Source: Siphonodentalium dalli (lineage: Eukaryota; Mollusca; Scaphopoda; Gadilida; Siphonodentaliidae). From it: DNA of 64,000 bases. Position 1 is the stretch's first letter. Each line of letters starts with the position of its first letter. The notes under the pieces were generated by a model that had not been told where the DNA came from, did not search any database, and worked only from the letters and a program-made list of their open reading frames with translations. The stretch lies in assembly GCA_032622095.1 (NCBI GenBank), contig CP136068.1:150735365-150799364 (forward strand), written 5' to 3'. The translations under genes and the position numbers were made by a program. Of this stretch, positions 23,325 through 33,905 are shown piece by piece.

Positions 23325-23745
23325 CATATGCATTATATATTTCCACAATTTTTCTATATTATATACGGGATTTCCATTCAATGCAATACTGAATAATCGC
23401 CTATTAAGAGGGGCGAAACAACTGAAAATTAATGATTTTTGTCTATTTTCCCATGTAAATTTAAGAAATTTTCACATTTATCACCAAAATCATGGCATTT
23501 CATTACTTTGTATTTATAAGTGTGTAATCTGCTATATCGTAGCACAAACATATCCCGAATACCTGTGCTTTTGTATTCATATGCGGTATATATATACGCA
23601 CTTTTCTAGACTATATACGGTATCCCCGGTCAAAACAATATTCATCTATCGCCCATTACGTGAGGCAAAAAAAATGAAAAATTGCGCTGTTTTGTCTATT
23701 TTTACAGTAAATCTAAAAAAAATCTTCGTTATATCAGAGAAATCG
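23325..23745 (+). repeat. Diverged direct duplication of about 250 bp
   Basis: The series TATATACGGGATTTCC, ATCGCCTATTAAGAGG and TTTGTCTATTTTCCCATGTA is repeated as TATATACGGTATCCCC, ATCGCCCATTACGTGAGG and TTTGTCTATTTTTACAGTAA. No gene. Confidence 0.55.
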
Positions 23746-24119
23746 TACCACTATAATAGTTAATATCTAGAGGTATGTAGAGTACAATATTTTAGCGCAA
23801 AATGTTCGCGTTTCTATACTTTTATTTCTCATTTTGCCAAATTTTACAAAAACAGGGATTTTTGCTGAATTTTGGCACTTACTCAGCTAAAAATCATCTT
23901 TTGCATCATTTGTATATTTCACACCGGGTCCTATCCGATGCGGAATGTCATAACCTTCAAGGTGATGTATCACAAGGCACAAGCCCGTGTGTGGTGCCGA
24001 TGGACTAAACTTTCCGAAATCGGTTCCGTCCGCTCTACTAACAGGTATCCCTACAATTTCAGTTACCTTAGTAGTATTTAAATACACGTTTAAGTAGAAC
24101 TATTGCTACAAAAGCCCAC
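23746..24119. other. Non-coding DNA, no gene seen
   Basis: Overlapping ORFs of 66-69 codons in three frames cover 23,802-24,087. None has a recognisable pattern. Confidence 0.45.
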
Positions 24120-24270
24120 AAGACTGTGGTTTCGGTTAAAGTGATGTAAAACACTATGGTAGGTGATCAGATAGAAGAATTATCTTGCTAAAAGTCGTTA
24201 ATTTTTTTAAGCATATTAATCAAAATTGAATCAAAATTTCCGGATAATTACGGGGAGGCAAAAGTAAGCT
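24120..24270 (+). repeat. Dispersed repeat family F, fragment 4
   Basis: AAGTGATGTAAAACACTATG, GGTGATCAGATAGAAG and the GGAGGCAAAAGTAAGCTG block follow the order seen in the copies at 8.5-10.3 kb. Confidence 0.6.
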
Positions 24271-25779
24271 GAATTTTCATGATTAATGAACATATAAATT
24301 TGAAAGCTATCCGATAAACATAAACTTGAGTTATCATGACAAAACAATTATAAGTAAAACATGGAATAAGTCTGCCACAAATGGTCGAACCTGATCCGCT
24401 TTAAACTTGTTTTTGACTTTCTGATACGAAGGCAACATACCAAGTTTCATCAAACTATGTTGAATAACATTCAAGTTATCATCTGGACATTCGTTTTTGG
24501 AGGACAAATTTATCTCTGAATAACTAGAGTTCTGGAAACATATGATACATTGTAAATACTTTAATAGTGTCAAAAGTTACTTCCAGTTGAAAAGTATATA
24601 TATGCACATTTCTTTCAATATCGACGTGTCTGTAAATAGTTTAGCAATACATTTAGCATATATTCGAATTACCTGCTTACAGCAGCAGCACATGATTATT
24701 ATTGCAGCTCAAGAAAATTTATTTTGGGCCATTTAAGAAGGTCCTGGAACAGAGTTGTGAAGAACGGTTAACAACACAAGTTCGGTTGAAAAACAGATAA
24801 AGATAGCGGACCTGGCCAAGAAATATGAAGGATTACCCACAAATAAAACAAAAGTGAGCCAAAAAGTCATGTTTTAACAATGGCTATTGCGCATCAATTA
24901 TCATTGAACATCATCACAATCAGTGAACATCATCATCAGCTAACACCACTCGCAAATATCATCGTTGGATATAATCAGTATCAGCATCACCAATCCACCT
25001 GAAACTAGCTTCTAACGACATTTTTACGACAATTACCTTTTATTGATCATAATTTGTAATGTCCAAAAACAGGAGAATCAGGCAGATATCTTCCAGCTTT
25101 CAAAACAATTTAATAAAGGACTACACAAACATCAATGTAAGTCAATTGAGTGGGTAACTCATCTACAAAGTATGTTTGTTATAGCTCAATGAATTGAAAT
25201 ACACAACTTTTTTATGAGGTGTACCCCATTCAATCTCGCAAACATGGATGCATAACAGAGTGGGGAACTCAAGACTCAAACAGAAGAGTCAACCAATCCG
25301 ATTGAGAAGGAAGTGGAGACCGTGATGCCTTCCTCAAGGGTTTATACAGTAGTGACGGTATTGTGTAAAGCAAATGTGGTGACTCTTTTTGACAGAGGCA
25401 TTCTAATTGATTAATTAGGGCAACTGAACTGAAGTTTTCCATTTTTGCGTAATTCAGATGTCGCTCTTTATGAATGACAACAACTTAATTTTTTGGAATT
25501 AATTGTTAATTGTTCAAATGCGTGTAGTGGCTGTAGTAAAATGATAGTATTGGGGAATAAAGCACACAGTGCACACATCCCTCATAATTGGCAAACAACG
25601 GGTTGTCGTATCGGATTGCGGAATCCAAACAATCTGAATTAAGAGGGCTGATAGTATGTATTTTAATGTTAAATTTGCACGATTGTATTGATTATTTAAT
25701 TTACATTATAAAGGTTCAATGTTGTTAGTGAGATTGGGCAGTATTGTATATACTGACATAACTGAATACGATGAGATGC
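24271..25779. other. Non-coding DNA, no supported gene
   Basis: A short open stretch near 24,780-24,877 (IADLAKKYEGLPTNKTKVSQ) looks protein-like but has no exon context. CAT/ATC-rich simple sequence lies at 24,890-24,990. Nothing else. Confidence 0.4.
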
Positions 25780-25920
25780 AAAATCAAGCTGCGAAGATTT
25801 ACCGGAGATAACATGAAACAAATATTGTTGCCAGGGATAAAGTCAGGCAAGACTAACAGAATCAACTGACGAAAACTATGTGAGTGTTACAAAAGAAAGC
25901 TGAGAAGTGTAAGTGTTGTT
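25780..25920 (+). repeat. Dispersed repeat family F, fragment 5
   Basis: AAAATCAAGCTGCGAAGATT, TACCGGAGATAACATG and GTCAGGCAAGACTAACAG match the 3' half of the family F copies at 9.0 and 9.8 kb. Confidence 0.6.
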
Positions 25921-26742
25921 CGATTGCATAAACTCAGTTTAATTTAGGAGCAGGTCCAAAATAAATAACAAAAAACTAAATTTGACCAGTCTGTTTTATA
26001 ATCTCTGAACCAGGGGGCAAAATGTTTTCTATTTAAAGACAATGCCTGTCATTTGAAAATGGCAATTAAGCCATACCTGCTTTGCCTATTGACTTGGATT
26101 TGCTTTTATAATGCTGATAAATTATGTTGACCAATGCGAAAATATTAGGTCCACCTTTATTGACAATGATCACATATTGAATTTGAAAGCCCTATTGGGA
26201 TATTATTCAATATGGAGTCAATAAGACGACATTTTGCATATTTTAGCGCCGAGAAAAGGGATATTTGTCAGGAATATTTAGTTTTTCCCAATGCCAAAGC
26301 AGAAAGATCGGGTCAGTTGGCCTGTAAAACAACCATCCTCCCTAACCAGTCAAAATCACCTAATCTCAGGCAAGTCGTCATACATTATAATAATCTATGT
26401 TTTCCACAATGTCTTATTGTTGTCGGTTGTATTGAGGAAAGTGACCTGACATGCTTTAAGTGTAACTAGTCTGCAGAAGGAAGAAGGACCATGAGACATT
26501 TTCAGCATTCTCAATTGTTTTTGTCATAAACAGGAACATCTAAAATAAAGTTCCAAATAGTGAGTATTCCTTGCTCGACTATAATACAATAGATAAGTGT
26601 CATTTAGATTTAAAGATCCATGGTTTCAAATATGGTCAGTCAGGTTAGCAGAATCTAAGTTATTCGCATATATAAGATAATCTGTATGCATAATGTCCTT
26701 ATACGCATATGATAAGTACCCGACTTTGCCACTATAGTGTGT
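25921..26742. other. Non-coding DNA, no gene seen
   Basis: An 85-codon ORF at 26,212-26,469 has an ATG but no recognisable domain, splice or promoter context. It is left as a chance ORF. Confidence 0.4.
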
Positions 26743-27175
26743 TTAACCTTTTACCCAACAGAACGGCCCTGTGCCAATGCATTATCTTATATATGCGAGT
26801 CGACCATAGGTCGCCTCGCATATATACGAGAATGCATTGGCTTAACACATATTAAAAGTGATAAAATTGTCAAAGAATGTAGAAAAAAATTATAAAATTG
26901 TTAAAGAATGTAAGAAAAAATGGTAAAAAGTGTTAATGTTTTTTGTTTTTTATGCCAATGCATTCTCTTATATATGCGAGTCGACCTATGGTCGACTCGC
27001 ATATATAAGAGAATGCATTGGCACAGGGCATAACTATAACCATCACAATATAGTCAATTAACCGGTTCCAATGATATCCATATTTGTATGGTGTTATTGA
27101 GACAGACCGAAGATATTTTAGGCTGTTGAAGCTTTATTTGGGCGTTTTTGGCCGTTTTGTTGGGTAAAGGGTTAA
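26743..27175 (+). mobile_element. TTAA-flanked MITE (piggyBac-like ends) carrying a palindrome pair, copy 1
   Basis: It is bounded by TTAA at 26,743-26,746 and 27,172-27,175, the 4-bp target typical of piggyBac-type elements. The ends are CCTTTTACCCAACA and TGTTGGGTAAAGGG. Inside, two 69-bp palindromes (26,773-26,841; 26,954-27,022) are built from CCAATGCATTCTCTTATATA plus TGCGAGTCGACC and their reverse. The pair is bracketed by CCCTGTG / CACAGGG. It has no transposase, so it would depend on an element elsewhere. Copy 2 at 29,868-30,259 is in the opposite orientation. Confidence 0.88.
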
Positions 27176-28258
27176 TGTAGCATCTAAAACTTCTCCAAAT
27201 CTGTAACACAAGTTATAGATAGAAGCATGCAACCAATCACCCATTGGCAGCATACCGAGCTACTCTACAAAAGCATAGCAACGCATATCAAATGATTCCC
27301 TGAACTATATGAGCAACTATTCAAAAATCTTCATCGGGTGTATACAATTTGATGCCAATTTGGATGGCTCGGTCGTGGTCTATTTCAGAAGTAGTATCAG
27401 CTGAACAGTCTTCAGTGACCGCTGAACAATCTTTGCTGACTACTGAACAGCACACACTTAAGTCGAAGTCTTCCAAGGAGAAAGGTGACGGCGGATATCA
27501 TTATAGTATGAGCACATTTGCGAGGACAAAACATAGTCTGTTTGAATGGGAAATAGGAAACAATGTACAGTAATGATATCGAAAGTTCCGCAAAAACTCC
27601 CCATTAATATCCACTATATCTATATTAAATATGATGGAACACAATTTGTGTTTCTGAGAAATACACTTTTTAAAGTTCTTTCAATTTTCACAGCTCAGTA
27701 GAGCACTTCATATCTTCTGACCAATCGCTTAGTCTGTCTTTATTGGAATAGTTTACATTTATAGTCTATGGACACAAATGATCAGATCGGTCCCAGTCTC
27801 AAATTTGATCAGACATTTTTGACGCTAACGCTATATATAAAATTTTATAAAATGGTGTCAAACGTAATACAATTTATTATCCGCACAACAGACATTTCTG
27901 ATGAACATGAATATGGATAAAGAAAAAGCTCAGGCAGGCCCACTAATCAATCACATTCATACATGAAATCAAGGCTATGGCTGCCAGATGCCAAGTTTTC
28001 AAATACAATTTCAGTTTTACCAACAGTATGGTGAATTAAAAAAAAACAAGAGTAAAATAGCAACGAAAGTATTGATGGTCTACTGACAAATAACTAATGT
28101 CCATGGAAGATTAATTGGTCAGATGACATTTGGCATCTTGTAACAAAAAAGTATTTCAAGTGGCACACTAGCGAAGACCATGCAAGAAATTCATTATATA
28201 TATCCTGCCAACCATTATGTTTGTAAGCTATAGATGCTCTAATTGTTTCCCCATTCAG
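27176..28258. other. Non-coding DNA with a three-copy 21-bp repeat
   Basis: At about 27,395-27,455, three 21-bp units of the type GCTGAACAGTCTTCAGTGAC encode SAEQSSV/TAEQSLL/TTEQHTL in one frame. Such periodicity can be a protein fragment or a microduplication. No exon boundaries are clear. Nothing else is supported. Confidence 0.35.
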
Positions 28259-28331
28259 AAGACATCAATTTGTTCCCAGAGAACCAGGCGTTGCCGAAAA
28301 AAAAGCAGAAAAAAGAAAAAATAAGAGGATG
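28259..28331 (+). other. Weak candidate exon, lysine-rich
   Basis: A CCCCATTCAG acceptor is followed by an open frame, EDINLFPENQALPKKKQKKE then KIRG, and then GCAAGT, which could be a rare GC donor. The basic run could be a nuclear localisation signal. A similar basic linker precedes the Myb-like domain in recombinase-like proteins, so this could be a stray exon of another copy. Evidence is thin. Confidence 0.2.
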
Positions 28332-28689
28332 GCAAGTACTTAATGTCTTTTCATTTTCAAAATTCATAATCAACTATGTCATTGTTTCCAGCAGAAATTT
28401 AGTAGGTACCAGTCGAGGCATAATGTGATATAAACATGTCAGGGATCGAAAATGATTGAGGCCTTATACAATCCGGTGAACAGATATGGGACGGCTGGAT
28501 GTTTGTCATTCGTTCCATGTTTCATGGCATTTCTAGCAATATTGAACTTGTACATGAAAATACACGAAAACACGAAGCAATAACCGTGACCATTCATTCA
28601 CCAAATCAACAGTTGCTGTGCGAGAGACGAATCAGTCACGAATTTGTGTTTTCAGTTTTAATTTTCAACAATGCATTTATCGAGGCTCC

Positions 28690-28752
28690 GAAGCAACTAA
28701 GCCCATATCACAACAGTTTTAGTGGTGGGCGAAATCCGCACACTAGCGGCTA
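28690..28752 (-). mobile_element. SINE body fragment, minus strand
   Basis: Read on the minus strand it gives GCTAGTGTGCGGATTTCGCC, CACCACTAAAACTG, TTGTGATATGGGCTTAGTTG. This parallels the SINE body at 10,430-10,490. Tail and head are missing. Confidence 0.65.
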
Positions 28753-29439
28753 ATCGGGCTATTTTGTTTACAAAATGTGTAATTACTAAACCGGAACAAA
28801 TACTCCACAGACTATATATATTTTACTCTATACCGGTATGTTTTGGTTTGAAAAAACTATAGTGACCTTTGAACTTCCCATAATTCTCTTCGATAGTGAC
28901 CTTTGAATTTCCCATAATTCTCTTCGATAGCCCATAATACTAACCTCTGGTATAAAAGCTTTTCGCGCCCATTTTTGTTTACTCGAATTCGAATCTCTCG
29001 ACATACCACTTCGATCAATTTTCCCACCCACCCTATCCCTTTTCTTACTTAAATAGAATTAATATTTAACGCGTTTAGCGTACAATTATGGTTATTTCTT
29101 GAGATCTTCATTCTTTTATGATTACTAAATTTTGCATAATTTATATATGTTATTTATGTGCCGGCAGATGTCGCAGAAATCATCATTTCATTTGTAAAAG
29201 GTAGAGTGCAAGCATGAGTAGGGGAGAAAGGTGAGAGAGAGGTTCATTATTGTTCACATGTTTAATTTATGGAAGATCAGATCTCAATAAATAATATTAT
29301 GGCAATTTCGCCTTTGTCATAATTTCCATATTTGGTGGTTCCAGTTTAATAATGGTGAAGGGAATAAGTAATTTAGCAGTGATTGCAGTGGCTGGTCGAC
29401 CATGTGCGGCAAACTACCGGCTCTTGTGTCGATAGCGTT
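28753..29439. other. Non-coding DNA with a 35-bp duplication
   Basis: ATAGTGACCTTTGAACTTCC / CATAATTCTCTTCG is repeated in tandem at 28,858-28,928. No gene is seen in the remainder. Confidence 0.45.
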
Positions 29440-29645
29440 GGTTTGTATATACAGCCACACGTGCAGCCGGTAGATTACACTAACCCCAACGAAATAAATC
29501 AAAGAAAACAGTTAAAACAAGCTTAAATGCGCGAGTGACTTTCAAACGGTTAATACATTAAAGAGCGTTTCTGTCTCCATGAGTCCTTATATGGCATCGA
29601 ATATAAAGCGCATTTCCATTAATAACGCCTGCATTTTGGTTTTTA
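29440..29645 (-). repeat. Dispersed repeat family R, copy 1
   Basis: ACAGTTAAAACAAGC, GTGACTTTCAAACGG, ACATTAAAGAGCG and GAGTCCTTATATGG match, in order, the copies at 30,260-30,505 and, on the opposite strand, the copies at 39,510-40,200. No coding capacity is seen. Confidence 0.65.
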
Positions 29646-29649
29646 AGAG

Positions 29650-29871
29650 GGCGCTCAGTAAGTGGCTCTGCTCCGACCCACTCGCTTTCCAGCGCTGGTG
29701 ATATGGGTTTAATTACCGGTGGAGTCGTCGCTGACTGTATCCCACGTCGCTATCTGGGGGAGTTAAGAGTTACTCGCAATGGAATCACTTATAGATTTAC
29801 CGTAATGCGCGGTCTTTCCCTCCACCAATAAAACTGACGTCGTGATATAGCCCTGCTGAAAGCGAAGTTAA
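29650..29871 (+). mobile_element. SINE body disrupted at its tail by a TTAA MITE
   Basis: TCTTTCCCTCCACCAATAAA, ACTGACGTCGTGATATAGCC and GCGAAGTTAA correspond to the 3' body of the SINE at 10,348. The normal GTTAAACCCC tail is broken at its TTAA. The MITE 29,868-30,259 follows, and AACC resumes after the MITE's second TTAA. Confidence 0.7.
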
Positions 29872-30259
29872 CCCTTTACCCAACAAACCGGCCAAATAAA
29901 GCTTCAACAGCCTAAAATATCTTCGGTCTGTCTCAATAGAACCATACAAATATGGATATCATTGGAACCGGCTCCTTGACCACATTGTGATAGTTACAGT
30001 TATGCCCTGTGCCAATGCATTCTCTTATATATGCGAGTCGACCATAGGTCGTCTCGCATATATAAGAGAATGCATTGGCCTAAAAAAAATATCTTTTTTT
30101 AACACTTTTTACCATTTTTTCTTACATTCTTTAACAATTTTATAATTTTTAATGTGTTAAGCCAATGCATTCTCTTATATATGCGAGGCGACGTATGGTC
30201 GACTCGCATATATAAGAGAATGCATTGGCACAGGGCCGTTCTGTTGGGTAAAGGGTTAA
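29868..30259 (-). mobile_element. TTAA-flanked MITE (piggyBac-like ends) carrying a palindrome pair, copy 2
   Basis: TTAA lies at 29,868-29,871 and 30,256-30,259, with ends CCCTTTACCCAACA and TGTTGGGTAAAGGG. It is the reverse orientation of the copy at 26,743: the unique arm (AAAGCTTCAACAGCC, TCTTCGGTCTGTCTCAATAG) comes first here and last there. Palindromes are at 30,011-30,079 and 30,161-30,229. The two copies are about 2.7 kb apart and could pair as a large inverted repeat. Confidence 0.88.
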
Positions 30260-30505
30260 ACCGGAATATATAAACAGCTGCATATACAACCAGGCGGCAG
30301 TTTACACCCACCAGACACAATCAAAGAAAACATGCATAATTGTGCGATTGACTTTCAAATGGAGGAAACATTAAAGAGCGCTACTGTCTGATTGAATCCT
30401 TATATGGTGACGAATAAAGGGCGTATTGCATTTATATCGCTTGCATTGGTATCGTCAAACTACGCAAAAGATCACAACGTTGTAGTAACGTCTCGTCAAG
30501 ATGTA
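30260..30505 (-). repeat. Dispersed repeat family R, copy 2
   Basis: It contains CAGCTGCATATACAAC, GGCAGTTTACACCCACC, AATCAAAGAAAACATGC and TGATTGAATCCTTATATGG, then CGCTTGCATTGGTATCG and ATCACAACGTTGTAGTAACG. On the opposite strand this is the uninterrupted form of the sequence into which the 4.3-kb palindrome (35,201) is inserted. Confidence 0.75.
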
Positions 30506-30534
30506 GGCGAAGAAGACAACGATGTATGAATACT

Positions 30535-30615
30535 TATCGTCTGGTCGAGTGGTCTAAGGCGGTGGTTTTAGGCAGCAGTCTCTACGGAGGCGTGGGTTCT
30601 AATCCCACCGAACAA
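30535..30615 (+). tRNA. tRNA-Leu-like pseudogene or tRNA-derived SINE head
   Basis: TGGTCGAGTGG (box A) and GGTTCTAATCC (box B) sit at proper distances. The D-arm GGTCTAAGGC and the long variable arm TCTCTACGGAG are typical of tRNA-Leu, and a TAG anticodon (TTTTAGG) falls in the loop position. The anticodon stem has mismatches and the presumed acceptor strands do not pair, so it is not a functional tRNA. The ORF running through it is meaningless. Confidence 0.6.
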
Positions 30616-32475
30616 ACGGTGAACATGAATGATGAATCTCCGTTTTCTCGCCAATGCTGCTCACGCACGATCTTGGTCGAGATGCTCGCAAATGGACATA
30701 ATCCATTGCGCGCCACTGCCCACCAGTCCTGATGGATGATGATCATCATCGTCAATATAAGGGAATAAGTCGCAATGACTTTAGCCCATTTTGTAGTTCC
30801 AGTGTTTCTAGTTGATACATGTATGTGTAAGCGATAGTTTGTGTTAATTCTGCTAATCGTATCCATAACGCTCCAACCAATGGTGGTAGTCAAACATTTC
30901 TTTGAATGTGTCAAGTTATTCTGATGCGACAATTTGTACTTTTATATTGGACATTTCAGAATAATATTGTATATCCATCAGTGGTAAATCTAGTATGCAT
31001 TTAATAAACAATTAATATTTCGCCACCTTTCGTGTATACACAAAGCTTGCTTTTGTGGGTATAACTCTAATGAACAGATATCAGTAGTTTTATAATTTTG
31101 TATATATTTACTTGCGTCAGTCTATGATGGACGCAAGTAATGTTTTCGGTCCGGATCTCTGTTTATTTATCTGTTTATTTGTCCTTCCGCGAATATGTTA
31201 CGTCATACCGGAAGTACATAATGTAAAGAATGCACATGCGCTAATATGAAATGGTTGCACCAATTGTAAATTAAATCCACGTATATACTTAAAATGCATT
31301 GTTATCTGGTTTTATTTTGGTAATAAATCGTTCATAAAAGAACAATATTGAAAGATTTCTTTCTTGAAACCGATAAAGACGCCATGGCGTCACGACGCAC
31401 ACCAGGACGTCACATGCGCGCAAAATACCAGACATAATTGCGTCGATGTTCAGACAGCTGAGACTCGTATTACATGGGCAGGCTAAACCGATCCATCTGC
31501 CAACAGCTTCGTGTTTAATTATTATAAACATATATATATACCCTGCATGGAAAATAAAAGTGGGCAATAGTTCTGCCCATTAGAAGCCTATTTTATGTAA
31601 CTTGAAACTCGGGAAATGAGTTGAGATCAAGTCTAAAAGCGTGCGGAATCGTTTTTTTTTTTCGCAGAGACAGTGAGGTGCGAACATATTTCTGGAAACT
31701 TTCTTCGAAGTTCAAAATATTTCCGAAAGATCCTGGTGCATGTTTATAAACCATGTCCGGCCAAACGGTCGAGCGCATGGCTCAATTGAGAAATAATTAC
31801 ACTGAAAAATGTGAATGTGGAAACATGGATTATTAAAATGCCTTATTTATTTACTGGGAAAACAAGCTTTCTCATTCTCGACGCAATATACATTTTGATG
31901 ATATGTTCCCGAAGACTGTAGATCAGTCGCTAATGGCATCTTCACATTTACACACTTTTAATCAAAGACTAACGTGTCTTTTATTTAACTGTGTCGGTAT
32001 TTGTAATTGTCATTGATTGTTTTTGCCGCTGAAGTGCAATGGCATACACAAATCATTCTAGTCAAACTTGTAATTTAGCCCATTGGTATATAATACATGT
32101 ATATAGCATCATCGGCAACCAATCGTCTTCACGCCCTTCATATCAGCGATGTCTATATTGTTCTATAAATATGTCAAACAACTCGTACGGTATTACTAAG
32201 ACCATCATTAGTGTAATAGATCAACTGGAGATAACATAGATATTCTGTCCGTACACACAAATATTTCAGCGATGGATGAACTGAAATTTGATATCCAGAT
32301 TTTGTATCGATCTTTCAAACGAGGGGGCCAGCACCCGTGGTTCAAACTGTTGTTGGCAAGACACCACAAAACATTCCAAATGTGTGATGGGCGCAAGTAT
32401 AGGCAGCTCCAGTGAGTGCACTCTAGTTTGTATATATGTTTGACATCTTTTCATTTACAGTAGTAGATATATTTT
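30616..32475. other. Non-coding DNA with one short hairpin
   Basis: TTACTTGCGTC/GACGCAAGTAA forms a hairpin at 31,108-31,140 and is followed by GGTCCGGATCTCTGTTTATT, which looks like the start of a dispersed element. Antisense ORFs up to 116 codons lack recognisable domains. Confidence 0.45.
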
Positions 32476-33048
32476 TGTCCCCCGACGTTTCCGTCGGAGG
32501 ACTATAGAAATGACCCTCGTCCGTCCGTCCGTCCGTGCATCCGTGCGTCTGTCCGTCCGTGCGTCCGTGCGTCCGAGATTGGGTACCTTCATGGTGTAAT
32601 CAACTCCTCCTACAGTTTTAAACGTAGAGATTTGAAACTCTGGGATATTGTTCCTAACATGTTGGTGATTTGCAACATCTATATAGCTAATCAAAAATAT
32701 AATTTTTTCCATATTTTTGGGGGGGTTTTCGACTTAGAAAATTTGGAACATTTTTGCCTTTTGGATGAGATTGGGTACCTTCATGGTGTAATCAACTCCT
32801 CCTACAGTTTTAAATGTAGAGATTTGAAACTCTGGGATATTGTTCCTAACAAGTTGGTGATTTGCAACATCTATATAGCTAATACAAAAATATCATTTTT
32901 TTCGCGTTTGCATGCGTTTGTTCATCGGGTTGTTTTGTCCAAGAAATTTTGCGGTGGTTTGCAACATCTATATACTGTATAACATTGTTGCAAATAGTAT
33001 CCTTCTAACAAATCCAATCATGAAGTTTACCACTCGAGTCGGGGGACA
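32476..33048. mobile_element. TGTCCCCCGAC TIR element with GTCC run and internal duplication
   Basis: The termini are TGTCCCCCGAC at the left and GTCGGGGGACA at the right. The left end adds a small hairpin (CCCCGACG TTTC CGTCGGAGG) and a run of GTCCGTCC units at 32,518-32,575. A 130-bp block starting GAGATTGGGTACCTTCATGG occurs at 32,575 and again at 32,767 (192-bp period). I associate this architecture with a widespread non-autonomous element of bivalves. No protein is encoded. Confidence 0.8.
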
Positions 33049-33234
33049 TGTGGTCTGCGACCTTTTATTTATATACTAGTGGACAGAAGAACATTGCACT
33101 TCCGTCCTTTGTAAGCGATTCCTCTTTTTGTCCCAAAACCAATACCTCGGCATCAATCTCAATATACTTATCTCTTTTAAATTTATCATGAGATTTGTAA
33201 TTTCCTTTACTCTTTGTGTAAAGAAATGTTTGAT

Positions 33235-33905
33235 ACACTCATTTGGGTAGCTTGTGCCACTCGCTGTGTGGTTTTGTACACTACTTCGATCGTTTGGGAC
33301 ACTCGAAAGTAGGCTTGGGACACAAATAGGGTGGTATAGGATTTGGCGGTCTGGATTATTCATTGAATGATATGGAGCACTCATTGCGTGGATTGGGACA
33401 CCCAATGGGTCATTGTGGAACACAACATGGATGGTTTGGAGCACTCGTCGGCTGCAAACACCCGGTAGACTGTTTGGGACACTACGCGTGTGGTCTGTGA
33501 CACACGTTTTGTGGCTTGGGTCAATCACCGATCTAGTGTCCAAAACTACACGAGTGTCTCAAACCACATAACAAGTGTCCCAAGTCATCCAGTGAGTGTG
33601 CCAAACCGCGTAAATAAATGTTCATATTCACCAACCGGTGCCTTAATGCAAAATAAGGGTATCCAAACACCACACAACGAAAGATCCAACGAGTGACCCA
33701 ATCCACTCCAGTGCTGTCCCAGACGATACATCGATTTCACAAGCCACACACCGGGTGTCCCAAACCACTCATTGTCACCAGCCGCCAAAACGGGCGTCCT
33801 CGTCCACACAATAAGTTTTCCATACCATCCTATGAATACTCCAAAACTAGACAACGGGTGTCACAAACAACACACAGTATCCCAAACCAGCAAAGACTCA
33901 TACAG
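33235..33905. repeat. 21-bp minisatellite that reverses orientation near 33,530
   Basis: Left of about 33,530 the units read GTTTGGGACACTCGNNGGNTG. To the right they read as the reverse complement, TGTCCCAAACCACNCAN. Units are about 21-22 bp and well diverged. Because 21 is a multiple of three, frames stay open (155 codons on the minus strand, 33,076-33,543, with recurring SVPNH-like heptads), but this is a consequence of the repeat. Confidence 0.85.

Noticed and set aside
27349-27573. 74-codon ORF with AEQS repeats as a gene
   Set aside because: Non-ATG start and only three 21-bp units. It may be a fragment but nothing supports a gene.
30526-30732. 68-codon ORF across the tRNA-like sequence
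   Set aside because: ORFs through tRNA-like sequence commonly give such peptides; the tRNA-Leu features explain it.
33076-33543. 155-codon minus-strand ORF with SVPNH-like heptads
   Set aside because: Fully explained by the 21-bp minisatellite, whose period is a multiple of three.
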